This document shows positions 10,509-22,136 of a stretch of 64,000 bases of DNA, one piece after another. The translations under genes were made by a program, and so were the position numbers. The notes beneath the pieces were generated by a model. It saw only the letters and a list, made by a program, of their open reading frames with translations. It was not told the DNA's origin and did not search any database. The stretch comes from Mesostigma viride (Eukaryota; Streptophyta; Mesostigmatophyceae; Mesostigmatales; Mesostigmataceae): NCBI GenBank assembly GCA_009746045.1, contig RPFO01000165.1:1720046-1784045 (forward strand). The letters run 5' to 3'. Positions within the stretch are counted from its first letter, which is position 1. Each line of letters begins with the position of its first letter.

Positions 10509-13449
10509 ATGGTCAGCGGGTGGCTGCTTGGTCAGTATGGTAAACTCATGCTCGGTCAGTTGGTGGAACGTATGCTTGGTCAGTGGGTGGAACGTGTGCT
10601 TGGTCAGTAGGTGGAACGTGTACTTGGTCAGTGGGTGGAACGTGTGCGTTGTCAGTGGGTGGAACGTGTGTTTGGTCAGTGCGTGGAACGTGTACTTGGT
10701 CAGTGGGTGGCACGTGTGCTTGGTCAGTGGGTGCGTGTGCGCGGTCAGTGCGTGGAACGTGTGCTTGGTCAGTGGGTGGCACGTGTGCTTGGTCAGTGGG
10801 TGGCACGTGTGCTTGGTCAGTGGGTGGCACGTGTGCTTGGTCAGTATGGAGAACCCGTGCTTGCATGATCAGTCGGTGGAACGTGTGCATGGTCAGTACG
10901 GGGAACCCGTGCTCGGTCCGTGGGATGAACGTGTGCTTGGTCAGTGGGTGGAACATGTGCTTGGTCAGTGGGTGGAACGTGTGTTTGGTCAGTGGGTGGC
11001 AGGTGTGCTTGGTCAGTATGGAGAACCCGTGCTTGCATGATCAGTGGGTGGAAGGTGTGCTTGGTCAGTGGGTGGAAGGTGTGCTTGGTCAGTGGGTGGA
11101 ACGTGTGCGTGGTCAGTGGGTGGAACGTGCACTTGGTCAGTGGGTGGAACGTGTGCTTGGTCAGTGGGTGGCACGTGTGCTTGGTCAGTATGGGGAACCC
11201 GTGCTTGCATGGTCAGTGGGCTGAACGTGTGCTTGGTCAGTAGGTGGAACGTGCACTTGGTCAGTGGGTGGTACGTGTGCTTGGTCAGTGGGTGGAACGT
11301 GTGCTTGGTCAGTATGGGGAACCTGTGCGTGGTCAGTGGGCTGAAAGTGTGCTTGGTCAACAGTGTGGGTGGGAGGATTACCATTCAAATGATAGCTCTT
11401 AAAAACATGACAAAGGCAGAGACACCATCTCCTTTAATGCATTAATCTAGTGATTCATCAGTAATGCCAAAAATGCCCAGTAAAGGTCCCTTTCATGAAA
11501 AGGAACAAAACAAATTCGAGCTCAATATACAAAGGTTTTTTCCCCGGCCGTTTGCTTGGGCTTGACGCTCAGGATACCACGCCGTGTGTATGCCATCCCC
11601 CGCAGGCAGAATACCTGCTTTTAAAGCAACAGCCCACGCAGATGCAGCAAAAACAGGAACACTTCCCGTGGCTGACCGAAACACAATGGAAAAATAATGC
11701 GTGAGTGCAGGAAAAGGAATGGAAAGGCATTCGCCGGCATGTGTCCCCGACTGAAATACAGCAACAAAGAGCGGGAGGCATACCTGCCATGCGGGAAGTG
11801 ACGCAACGAATGTTCTTGCCGAGGAAAATGGCCCTCCTTTCCCGCTGATGACGGAAACACAAAGCAAACAGACGGGCTCGAAGCATAGGAATGCATGAAA
11901 CATGAAACGACGTTCCAAAGCGTCCCAAATCGAAATAAAACAAAACCGAGCGCAAAAGACGGTGGAATATGTGCATGGCGGGACAGTGCTGCTATGGAAC
12001 CGCCCGGTAGGCAAACTGCCTCTCCCTATCCGCTCGAAAGAGACGGACCGACTGGAAGCCAAAATGCTTATGTGACACCGTTCCAAAGCCCAGCAAACAA
12101 CAAACGCAGCTTACCCAGGCGTCAGAACGGGTGCCACCTTCTTACCCCGACAGTCATCTTCCCCGCAATCTTTTCCAAGAGCTCGCGGCACCCACAGTCC
12201 AGGCGCTCCAAAGAACCGTCATGAAAGACGGCGTCATTGTACCCCGTTTCAAAGCGTCCAACAATGAAAACGTAGCTTGCCCAACAGTCACGACCTCCTG
12301 AACAGGCGGCTGTCGACAGCCATCCCGTCTTCCCGCGGCCATCATTTGAAATTTCATGCTGGGCCCCGATGCTGCACGCTGCTGAAGTGGTGGGCCGACC
12401 GCGCGCTGCTGGGCGCTGGGGTGGCTCTAGCCCGTGGCCCATGGCCCGTGGCCCGTGGCCCATGGCCCGTCGGCGCTAGTTTCCTTCCGTCCCTCGCTGA
12501 AATTGCCCGTGCTCCTTCGCTGCACTCCGGAGAGGAATCGTAAGCGGCCGTACTGGTCTGAAATTCGTTGGCGCATCTTTTTCTAAGTAACGTGCTCCTT
12601 CGCTGCGCTCCGGAGAGAAATAGTAGAGTACGGTGCTCGCTGCGCTCGCTGTGCGCTTTAGCAGTACGGTGCTCGCTCGCTCCGCTCGCTCGCCGTACGG
12701 TGCTCGCTCGCTCCGCTCGCTCGCGGTAGGGTGCTCGCTCGCTTCGCTCGCTCGCCGTACGGTGCTCGCTCGCTCCGCTCGCTCGCCGTACGGTGCTCGC
12801 TCGCTTCGCTCGCTCGCCGTACGTACTGTATCTGCGATATCCGCGATTCTCCCGTCGACCTCCGGAGTACCCCCCAATGGCTGATTTTTGTACCACGATT
12901 TTCTACCTAATTATCGGCGGTACTCCCCCTAATTTTGCAACCAACGGTCACGAAGCTCGCTTTATATAGGGGAAAGGACAAGTAGACCCGGTAGGGGCCA
13001 AGCCCCTACTATTCGAGACTTTATTCAAGTCCCCTACTATTAACTAATTCATATAGACGCGTAACTGCGTCCCCTACTATACAATCCTCATTCTCCCTGT
13101 ACGTTGATTGGGGGAGATGGGACAGGGGCCTTGGCTTGGGTTGTCGGGCTCCTATGCCTTGGCTACTTGGTTGGTTGGGTTTGTGCAGTCTAGGGGCTAG
13201 TCTAGGGGTGCTCCGTGACTCCCCAACGGGAGCACGAGTTTAATTAACTAATTAATTAATAGGGCAACTTTGGCAGCTGAACAACCCGTGAATGATGCGA
13301 GTCACCAAGACAGCCACGGCCATGGGCACATGGTTTATCAAGGAGACAACATCAAGGAGACAACATGTGCATGATCAGAACAGGTATTTCATTTATACAA
13401 CAATTACTTAATCAGAGCACTGTCAGCCAAGGCCGAGTGTTTGCTTCAC
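10509..13449. repeat. Higher-order array unit 2 (2.94 kb)
   Basis: This is the cleanest unit. It has the 24-bp minisatellite (10511-11358), spacer (11359 to about 12036), a single copy of the 794-bp module with its CGCTCG palindromic cluster (to about 12905), and an AT-rich tail with TTTATATAGGGGAAAGGA near 12960, ending AGTGTTTGCTTCAC. Unit 3 follows directly. Confidence 0.8.
10511..11358. repeat. 24-bp minisatellite, array unit 2 (about 35 copies)
   Basis: Same monomer as at 5315-5622, with variants such as GTGCGTTGTCAG and GCGTGTGCGCGG, and interspersed longer GTATGGAGAACCCGTGCTTGCAT units. Copy number varies strongly between array units, as expected for a minisatellite. Confidence 0.9.
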
Positions 13450-13451
13450 AT

Positions 13452-14158
13452 GGTCAGTGGGTGGCTGCTCGGTCAGTATGGTAAACTCATGCTCGGTCAG
13501 TGGATGGAACGTATGCTTGGTGAGTGGGTGGAACGTGTGCTTGGTCAGTGGGTGGAACGTGTGTTTGGTCAGTGGGTGGAACGTGTGTTTGGTCAGTGGG
13601 TGGAACGTGTGTTTGGTCAGTGGGTGGCAGGTGTGCTTGGTCAGTACGGGGAACCCGTGCTTGCATGGTCAGTGGGATGAACGTGTGCCAGTGTGGGGAA
13701 CCCGTGCTTGGTCAGTGGGTGGCACGTGTGCTTGGTCAGTGGGTGGAACGTGTGCTTGCATGGTCAGTGGGTGGAACGTGTGTTTGGTCAGTGGGTGGCA
13801 CGTGTGCTTGGTCAGTATGGAGAACCCGTGCTTGCATGATCAGTGGGTGGAAGGTGTGCTTGGTCAGTGGGTGGAAGGTGTGCTTGGTCAGTGGGTGGAA
13901 CGTGTGCGTGGTCAGTGGGTGGAACGTGCACTTGGTCAGTGGGTGGAACGTGTGCTTGGTCAGTGGGTGGCACGTGTGCTTGGTCAGTATGGGGAACCCG
14001 TGCTTGCATGGTCAGTGGGCTGAACGTGTTCTTGGTCAGTAGGTGGAATGTGCACTTGGTCAGTGGGTGGCACGTGTGCTTGGTCAGTGGGTGGAACGTG
14101 TGCTTGGTCAGTATGGGGAACCCGTGCGTGGTCAGTGGGCTGAAAGTGTGCTTGGTCA
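13452..14158. repeat. 24-bp minisatellite, array unit 3 (about 29 copies)
   Basis: Same monomer family as the other units. Its last roughly 350 bp are nearly identical to the end of the unit 2 array, so the two blocks share recent ancestry. Confidence 0.9.
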
Positions 14159-14723
14159 ACAGTGTGGGTGGGAGGATTACCATTCAAATGTTAGCTCTTA
14201 AAAACATGACAAAGGCAGAGACACCATCTCCTTTAATGCATTAATCTAGTGATTCATCAGTAATGCCAAAAATGCCCAGTAAAGGTCCCTTTCATGAAAA
14301 GGAACAAAACAAATTCGAGCTCAATATACAAAGGTTTTTTCCCCGGCCGTTTGCTTGGGCTTGACGCTCAGGATACCACGCCGTGTGTATGCAATCCCCC
14401 GCAGGCAGAATACCTGCTTTTAAAGCAACAGCCCACGCAGATGCAGCAAAAACAGGAACACTTCCCGTGGCTGACCGAAACACAATGGAAAAATAATGCG
14501 TGAGTGCTGGAAAAGGAATGGAAAGGCATTCGCCGGCATGTGTCCCCGACCGAAATACAGCAACAAAGAGCGGGAGGCATACCTGCCATGCGGGAAGTGA
14601 CGCAACGAATGTTGTTGCCGAGGAAAATGGGCCTCCTTTCCCGCTGATGACGGAAACACAAAGCAAACAGACGGGCTCGAAGCATAGGAATGCATGAAAC
14701 ATGAAACGACGTTCCAAAGCGTC

Positions 14724-15687
14724 TGTTAGGGATATTATATCCACCTGACCACAATGTATCCCAGCCTGATTTATTTCTTGTTGGATTTATTCCATATGGA
14801 CTGGGAATTTGATAGTTATGATAAGCTAGATGGATTGGGGTCAACGAGCTGATCAATATTCATGTGCCATAGTCCTATTCTTGGACATGGATGACTTGTA
14901 CCCTGAGTCAGCCTAGTAGCATCACGTATTTGATTGACAAGTGGTGCTATGGCCTAGTGGACAAGTGTTTGGTCCATGAGCTGACAAGTGTTGGAAGCTC
15001 ATGACGACACATGTTATGACTTACATGATGACAAGTGGGTAGACTCATTGCATGACACTTGTCACTCCAAGGAGAAGAGATGTGTCACTTTATTAATTAT
15101 GTTATGTGGCACATTATTATGTAGACACTTGGCATCTAGCTATTATGCCAGCTCTTTGGATCATGTCTAGAATGTTCTAGGAATGTTCTAAGAATATGCC
15201 AGGAATATTCCTGGAATATACTGAGAATATGCTGGGAATATGCTAGGAATATGCTAGGATGTTTCTACAAGCTTCTGTGATGATGTCATTGCTGATGTCA
15301 TCCTTCCTAGCATAAAAGGTATAAAAGGAAACTGCCCCCTAAGGGCAGGTACCTCCATTTAATCTCTATTGAACCTCCATTGAACCTCCAATCAAACTCT
15401 TTTCCTAACCTCTAAGCCTATGAAATAAAACTCTTTTTCTGGTCTCTCTTACATTGTCTTCAAGCTCAGTCTTTCATCACCTGCAAGGTGAAAGGGTAGC
15501 AAGGCCAAGCAAAAGGCATTGTGTAAAACCCATTAGTTTCCTCTACTTTTCCAACATGGTATCGGAGGATTGTTCATGAGCTCCAAGAAGACCACCAAGA
15601 AACCTAGCCCAGCTACAAGCTCCATGGCAAGCGAGGTGGACTACACTCCTATGCTGAATGTGTGCTCCAAGATGGTGCTGAAATTTG
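14724..15687 (+). mobile_element. Ty1/copia-like 5' fragment: LTR, PBS and start of gag
   Basis: An 833-bp LTR (14724-15556) starts TGTTAGGG and ends TTTTCCAACA. It is followed at once by TGGTATCGGAGG, which resembles the initiator-Met primer-binding site common in plant LTR elements. A gag-like frame starts with ATG at 15576 (MSSKKTTKKPSP). After about 112 nt it joins the array spacer at CCCAAATCG, the position where the intact spacer continues after AAGCGTC. The rest of the element, the 3' LTR and any target duplication are absent. It is either the remnant of a deletion ending exactly at the insertion point or an aberrant one-ended insertion. The copia assignment rests on the LTR/PBS style only. 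Confidence 0.65.
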
Positions 15688-17272
15688 CCCAAATCGAAAT
15701 AAAACAAAACCGAGCGCAAAAGACGGTGGAATATGTGCATGGCGGGACAGTGCTGCTATGGAACCGCCCGGTAGGCAAACTGCCTCTCCCTATCCGCTCG
15801 AAAGAGACGGACCGACTGGAAGCCAAAATGCTTATGTGACACCGTTCCAAAGCCCAGCAAACAACAAACGCAGCTTACCCAGGCGTCAGAACGGGTGCCA
15901 CCTTCTTACCCCGACAGTCATCTTCCCCGCAATCTTTTCCAAGAGCTCGCGGCACCCACAGTCCAGGCGCTCCAAAGAACCGTCATGAAAGACGGCGTCA
16001 TTGTACCCCGTTTCAAAGCGTCCAACAATGAAAACGTAGCTTGCCCAACAGTCACGACCTCCTGAACAGGCGGCTGTCGACAGCCATCCCGTCTTCCCGC
16101 GGCCATCATTTGAAATTTCATGCTGGGCCCCGGCCGATGCTGCACGCTGCTGAAGTGGTGGGCCGACCGCGCGCTGCTGGGCGCTGGGGTGGCTCTAGCC
16201 CGTGGCCCATGGCCCGTCGGCGCTGGTTTCCTTCCGTCCCTCGCTGAAATTGCCCGTGCTCCTTCGCTGCGCTCTGGAGAGGAATCGTAAGCGGCCGTAG
16301 GTCTGAAATTCGTTGGCGCATCTTTTTCTAAGTAACGTGCTCCTTCGCTGCGCTCCGGAGAGAAATAGTAGAGTACGGTGCTCGCTTCGCTCGCGGCTCG
16401 CTGCGCTCGCTGTGCGCTTTAGCAGTACGGTGCTCGCTCGCTCCGCTCGCTCGCCGTACGGTGCTCGCTCGCTCCGCTTGCTCGCGGTAGGGTGCTCGCT
16501 CGCTTCGCTCGCTCGCCGTACGTACTGTATCTGCGATATCTGCGATTCTCCCGTCGACCTCCGGAGTACCCCCCAATGGCTGATTTTTGTACCACGATTT
16601 TCTACCTAATTATCGGCGGTACTCCCCCTAATTTTGCAACCAACGGTCACGAAGCTCGCTTTATATAGGGGAAAGGACAAGTAGACCCAGTAGGGGCCAA
16701 GCCCCTACTATTCGAGACTTTTTTCAAGTCCCCTACTATTAGTTAATTCATTAATTAATAGACACGTAACTGCGTCCCCTACTATTAATTAATTAATTAG
16801 ACTCGTGCTATTAATTAAGTAGACCCGGTAGGGGCCAAGCCCCTACTATTCGAGACTTTATTCAACTCCCCTACTATTAACTAATTCATATAGACGCGTA
16901 ACTGCGTCCCCTACTATACAATCCTCATTTTCCCTGTACGTTGATTGGGGGAGATGGGACAGGGGCCTTGGCTTGGGTTGTCGGGCTCCTATGCCTTGGC
17001 TACTTGGTTGGTTGGGTTTGTGCAGTCTAGGGGCTAGTCTAGGGGTGCTCCGTGACTCCCCAACGGGAGCACGAGTTTAATTAACTAATTAATTAATAGG
17101 GCAACTTTGGCAGCTGAACAACCCGTGAATGATGCGAGTCACCAAGACAGCCACGGCCATGGGCACATGGTTTATCAAGGAGACAACATGTGCATGATCA
17201 GAACAGGTATTTCATTTATACAACAATTACTTAATCAGAGCACTGTCAGCCAAGGCCGAGTGTTTGCTTCAC

Positions 17273-18432
17273 ATGGTCAGTGGGTGGCTGCTCGGTCAGT
17301 ATGGTAAACTCATGCTCGGTCAGTGGATGGAACGTATGCTTGGTGAGTGGGTGGAACGTGTGCTTGGTCAGTGGGTGGAACGTGTGTTTGGTCAGTGGGT
17401 GGAACGTGTGTTTGGTCAGTGGGTGGAACGTGTGTTTGGTCAGTGGGTGGCAGGTGTGCTTGGTCAGTACGGGGAACCCGTGCTTGCATGGTCAGTGGGA
17501 TGAACGTGTGCCAGTATGGGGAACCCGTGCTTGGTCAGTGGGTGGCACGTGTGCGTGGTCAGTATGGGGAACCCGTGCTTGCATGGTCAGTGGGTGGAAC
17601 GTGTGTTTGGTCAGTGGGTGGCACGTGTGCTTGGTCAGTATGGAGAACCCGTGCTTGCATGATCAGTGGGTGGAAGGTGTGCTTGGTCAGTGGGTGGAAG
17701 GTGTGCTTGGTCAGTGGGTGGAACGTGTGCTTGGTCAGTATGGGGAACCCGTGCGTGGTCAGTGGGCTGAAAGTGTGCTTGGTCAACAGTGTGGGTGGGA
17801 GGATTACCATTCAAATGATAGCTCTTAAAAACATGACAAAGGCAGAGACACCATCTCCTTTAATGCATTAATCTAGTGATTCATCAGTAATGCCAAAAAT
17901 GCCCAGTAAAGGTCCCTTTCATGAAAAGGAACAAATCAAATTCGAGCTCAAAATACAAAGGTTTTTTCCCCGGCCGTTTGCTTGGGCTTGACGCTCAGGA
18001 TACCACGCCGTGTGTATGCCATCCCCCGCAGGCAGAATACCTGCTTTTAAAGCAACAGCCCACGCAGATGCAGCAAAAACAGGAACACTTCCCGTGGCTG
18101 ACCGAAACACAATGGAAAAATAATGCGTGAGTGCAGGAAAAGGAATGGAAAGGCATTCGCCGGCATGTGTCCCCGACCGAAATACAGCAACAAAGAGCGG
18201 GAGGCATACCTGCCATGCGGGAAGTGACTCAACGAATGTTCTTGCCGAGGAAAATGGGCCTCCTTTCCCGCTGATGACGGAAACACAAAGCAAACAGACG
18301 GGCTCGAAGCATAGGAATGCATGAAACATGAAACGACGTTCCAAAGCGTCCGAAATCGAAATAAAACAAAACCGAGCGCAAAAGACGGTGGAATATGTGC
18401 ATGGCGGGACAGTGCTGCTATGGAACCGCCCG
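17273..18432. repeat. Higher-order array unit 4, left part
   Basis: Minisatellite 17274-17784 plus the spacer to 18432, where outer element A is inserted. The unit resumes at 42376 (GCCCGGTAGGCAAACTGCC), with GCCCG duplicated at both edges. Confidence 0.85.
17274..17784. repeat. 24-bp minisatellite, array unit 4 (about 21 copies)
   Basis: Same monomer family as the other units. The first roughly 230 bp match the start of the unit 3 block almost exactly. Confidence 0.9.
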
Positions 18433-19107
18433 TGTAACGAACCCAGATTTACACCTAAACCTGAGCTACGTCGCGAAAGATCAACTGTGCCGGTAATAGG
18501 AAGAATCAAGGTGGCCTAATGCAGATTGCGCTTCACGACTGTCGTGAGATATCTGGCACCGCGACTTGATGCCAAGCTATTTAATACACACTTATAATGG
18601 CTAGCAAGACCAATTACAAATGGATAAGTGCCCCAGGTTCAATGTGTAGGCTTCATCGCACTTTACATTCATCGAACCAAGAGGACGAGACTCTCGTCCT
18701 CGGACCAATTTCACCTAGGTCTGCCACCAAGCTGGCAAGTGGCGCCGACATGGCGCCGACCTTCCAGAGAATTACGAAGCATGCAGTCCACACAAGATCC
18801 TCGGGTCGACATCGACCCTCGCCAGGCTACAGAATCCACGCATGAGTACAATATCTCAACCAGTTATAAAGTACGCAGCGCGGCGCGACTGCACCGGCCC
18901 CTAGAAGATCGCATACATCAACCTAGGCCCAAAATAACTGGTCCGAATCACACAAACTATCATAATTCCATACAAAAGTCCTGACCAAGGGACAATTCCC
19001 AAATTAAGTCCCGAAATGAGTCCCAAAGTCCTACGGACTATGACAACAAGCCAAAACACATAATTTATTCCATTGTTGCGCCCGTTCCAAGGGTCGGGTT
19101 CGCAACA
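18433..19107 (-). repeat. 3' LTR of outer element A
   Basis: On the minus strand it starts TGTTGCGAACCC and ends GGGTTCGTTACA, with inverted TGTT/TACA-type termini. It is nearly identical to 41711-42375 apart from a 10-bp TATTTAATAC insertion near 18580. Confidence 0.9.
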
Positions 19108-19125
19108 CTCCTCCCCCTCCCCGGG
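19108..19125 (-). promoter_or_regulatory. Polypurine tract of outer element A
   Basis: The minus strand reads a GGGGAGGGGGAGGAG run immediately before the LTR start TGTTGCG. This is the position and composition expected for the plus-strand primer of an LTR retrotransposon, and it fixes the element's orientation. Confidence 0.8.
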
Positions 19126-20734
19126 GGACGGTAGTCCCTACCGTCATGCAGGTAAGGACCAACAACGAAAGGGAGAAAGCACACAACAAACATACTACTA
19201 ACCACGCAGGGTTACTCTACTTGCCACGCAGGGCAAAATCAGATTGACCATAGGGGTACTATGTCCCAGCCCTTGTTCTCCAACGGGCCAGTAAAACCAA
19301 TTCCCCCAAAACTCGCCACACAAGGACAAGTCTTGACGTAGTCAACGTATCTCCCTACTATAGGCCGAAGGGAGGAAACCAGATCCTATCACGTGAGGGC
19401 TTTCGGGTTTTGACCACAGAAACTTCTCCGCGTGGGTTAACAGTCGCCTGAATGAACAGCTCGTTTGACTTTTTCGCCATGGCGGGGCTTCCATGACTAG
19501 AGACTGCTCCAGACGGCGGGGATATTCCCAGTACTGACGGTACAGGGCATCCATTGGCATTATAGGTGTGGGGCGCTCCACCTTGCCTGCTGGCTGTCTT
19601 CCCACCACGAAGTCATTCCTATAGTGTCCACCTTCCGACTCCCACGTTTGTCCTATCTTAGTACCGGGACCTTACACCAAGAACCAGGTCCAGGTTGGCC
19701 TAAGGCCGGCTACCTACCCCAGGTCAAGCATGACATTTCACGGTCGACTCAAGCAACATAATACCGTGACCTCATCACGTGAGGCACCACTGGAAACTAG
19801 AATTAACAAATCACAGGGCAATGTGACTGGAAACTCCGGATCTCTGGACTGGAACAACAGGAACATGAACCCCCATAATCCTTCCTGGAATCTCCCCCAC
19901 TTCCCACAAATCCATCAATCTCCCTCTCACCGCTGCCCTCCCTGGCGACCGCGCTAGTGCAGGGCTGCGGCAGCATATAAAATTCCGCCAATGCTTATCA
20001 CAACTGGGATAGTAATACGCGCGTGGCAGACACCGTCGTTGCGCACGACCATGCACAGCTAGCTGGTGGCGCGGACACGCAATAATTGGGGTTCGCAACA
20101 GTGGTCCGCGGGGCGCGCACGTGCCATCATGTGACAGCGTTGTAAACGCCACAGCCGAGCAAAGGCAAAAATATGGATCACCGCAGCCGTCATCAACGAC
20201 TACGGGAGGTGCTCGCGTGCAGAACTGACCAATGCAGTCGATGCAGGGAGGACCACCAAGCTGAAAAACGTCTTGCCTGTGCGGAGATGCGCGCGCAAGC
20301 GCTGAACTCGCCATCCCGTCTGCAAGACCCCTGATGTCGAGTCAACCACAGCGGAAGGCCACCTCCAGGTAAGGCAGAAGGCGGGGAGACCTCTGGGGCC
20401 TGCCCGTCGTTCCTATCTACGTTATTGGCCTCTGGGGCCGACGCGTCTGCATCTGGTGCAGGCGTCTGTTCTACCTGGTTGACTAACTCTACTCCTCCCT
20501 TCCCCCTCGTCCGAAGATGTCGTCCGGGAAACGTATGAGCGAGAGGCACCAATGGCCCGCAGCTAGTTTGGTAGAATGACACAGGCACCAATACTCACTG
20601 CGACCATCATGTCTCCCGGGGGAAGTGACCGTGTATACGTCGGCCTCCTCCGCCTCCTCTTGCTGGTCACGTGCCTGGTATAGGTACTCCGCCACGACCA
20701 CAGGAGGGCCGAGAGGTTCCAGCGCACTGAGGGA
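19126..20734 (-). other. 3' untranslated or decayed region of outer element A
   Basis: Between the gag stop at 20735 and the polypurine tract there is no RT, integrase or protease signature in any frame. Only short open frames exist. The region may be the long non-coding part of a large retrotransposon derivative, or pol decayed beyond recognition. Confidence 0.5.
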
Positions 20735-21627
20735 TCAAACCCGAGTGTGGGATCCCTCCCCTTCCCCAGGGGACCGCGCGTCCGCGCGCTGGTCGTCGTC
20801 ATCCGGGGGGCCTTGCTGGAACTTGTGGGCCCACGCTGGAACACGTGTGCGCGTCTTGAGTCGCGGGCAGTCCTTCTTGAGGTGTCCGATCTCGTTGCAC
20901 CTGAAGCAGCGGGCCTTGGACACGTCGATGGTGTGTAGCTGTGTGGCGGGCACCTCATCGTCCTCGGATTCCTCCTCCCGGACGGGTTCAACTTCCCGTG
21001 GGCTGGCTGAGCCCTGGTGCGTGATGATGTCGGCCACTTGGAGAAGGTACTGCTGGACGGCGTGGATGTCAAGATTCGCCCAGGGCACCTCCGCGTAGTG
21101 CTTCTTAACCTCGCCCAGGAGGTCAGGGTGAATAGCCTCCAGAAACCGAATCTTGTACTCGGTCCACGTCAGGTCGTCGGTCAGCCGCGCCGCAAAGGAG
21201 TCAAAGGTGGTGAGGAACTCCGCCAAGTCAGTGTTGCCTTGACGTAGGCGGCCGAACTCAAACCGCTCGGTCAGTCGATAGCCGGGAGGGATGAGCTTGC
21301 GCCGGATGCGCTCCAGCAGTTCCTCAACCGTCTGCGGGTATGACTGAGCCGCCACACTCTCGACGTTAAGCATCCCGACTACTGATGGGTCCATGCACTT
21401 CACCACCACGTACGGGATCAGCACCTTGGTAGCCAGCTGCCACTCGTTGTGTTCACACCATACTGTGTACAGCTGCTGCCACATACGAGCCCACTCGTCG
21501 ATCTCGCGGGGACTCATGCCCGCGTGGAGCTTGGGCACCGCCTTGAAATCTGGCAGGGGCGGGGCCTTGACCGGCTCTCCCAGGGGCCCGCCCGTCTCGC
21601 AGTACGCGGGACTGGAAAAGGTGGGGG
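20735..21627 (-). CDS. Outer element A Gag, C-terminal piece (capsid region and zinc knuckle)
   Basis: This is the third exon-like piece of a retrotransposon Gag. It contains a helical capsid-like stretch (EWARMWQQLYTVW, then FEFGRLRQGNTDLAEFLTTF, typical of gypsy-type Gag), followed by a CX2CX4HX4C zinc knuckle (CFRCNEIGHLKKDC) and a charged tail ending at a stop at 20735. Upstream it stays open in the same frame to 21627, where element B interrupts it next to the GCTGT duplication. Joining 26551 to 21627 after removing one GCTGT keeps the frame. Its role is RNA packaging and particle formation for element A. No ATG is needed here because the start is in the piece at 36433-37120. Confidence 0.85.
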
Positions 21628-21632
21628 GCTGT

Positions 21633-22089
21633 AGTTAGATGAGATGCTTAGGCTGACACACGGATTTCCGGCCTGCGCGCCGCGTATTGCCTACCGCGGC
21701 TGAGCGGGACACCTCAGTACAGTACGGCAGGGTGTACGGTACTGAGGTGTCATGTGGACCGATGTGCGGTTAGTGCCAGACTGTGCCTAGACTCCAGCTC
21801 GACCCGCCAGACCCGGGTTATCCGGTTCTGGACGGGCCGAGTGTAGTTGATGCTAGTGACGTGGTCGCATGGCATTGCAGTGTACAGTTGTCCACTGGCG
21901 AGGTGCTGCAGGTAGCACCGCCATAGGCATATAGGCGTAGCACTGGGGAGTGCCGCAGCACCCGAGTTTGCCCAGACGTTCCATTCTGAGCCCTCAGCTT
22001 CCATTGCTCTCTCATTGTATTATTGTAATACAATCACCATTCGCTTTCAGCTTCAGCAGTTGTTCGTCGTCCCTAGTCTCCATCCAACT
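21633..22089 (+). repeat. 5' LTR of element B
   Basis: Starts AGTTAGATG and ends CATCCAACT, a 9-bp imperfect terminal inverted repeat (AGTTaGATG/AGTTgGATG) instead of the usual TG...CA. It appears identical to 26094-26550. An internal palindrome, ATTGTATTATTGTAATACAAT, lies near 22014-22033. Confidence 0.9.
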
Positions 22090-22136
22090 TGGACTGAAAA
22101 GTTCGATATTTTTTTTTTTACAAGCAAAAAAAAGAT

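Larger units (their letters stand above)
13450..17272. repeat. Higher-order array unit 3, interrupted by a copia fragment
   Basis: Same module order as unit 2: minisatellite 13452-14158, spacer 14159-14723 and 15688 to about 15790, the 794-bp module to about 16610, then the tail. A roughly 964-bp copia piece (14724-15687) interrupts the spacer. The tail is longer than in unit 2 because a TAGACCCGGTAGGGGCC segment is repeated near 16680 and 16820. Without the copia piece the unit is about 2.86 kb. Confidence 0.8.

Noticed and set aside
10511-11358. Possible CRISPR array
   Set aside because: Units are contiguous 24-bp monomers without unique spacers, and the genome is eukaryotic. The same applies to the 39/40-bp and 54-bp arrays.
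10528-11445. Proteins of repeating Trp-Ser-Val-Gly-Gly-Thr or Val-Pro-Pro-Thr-Asp-Gln type (also near 5325, 13457, 17280)
   Set aside because: Products of the 24-bp minisatellite in every frame; no start context, and composition follows the DNA repeat.
12354-12896. Ser/Glu/Arg-rich frames across the CGCTCG clusters
   Set aside because: Derived from GC-rich palindromic simple repeats; they read as SERSERAPY-like monotony with unit-to-unit length change.
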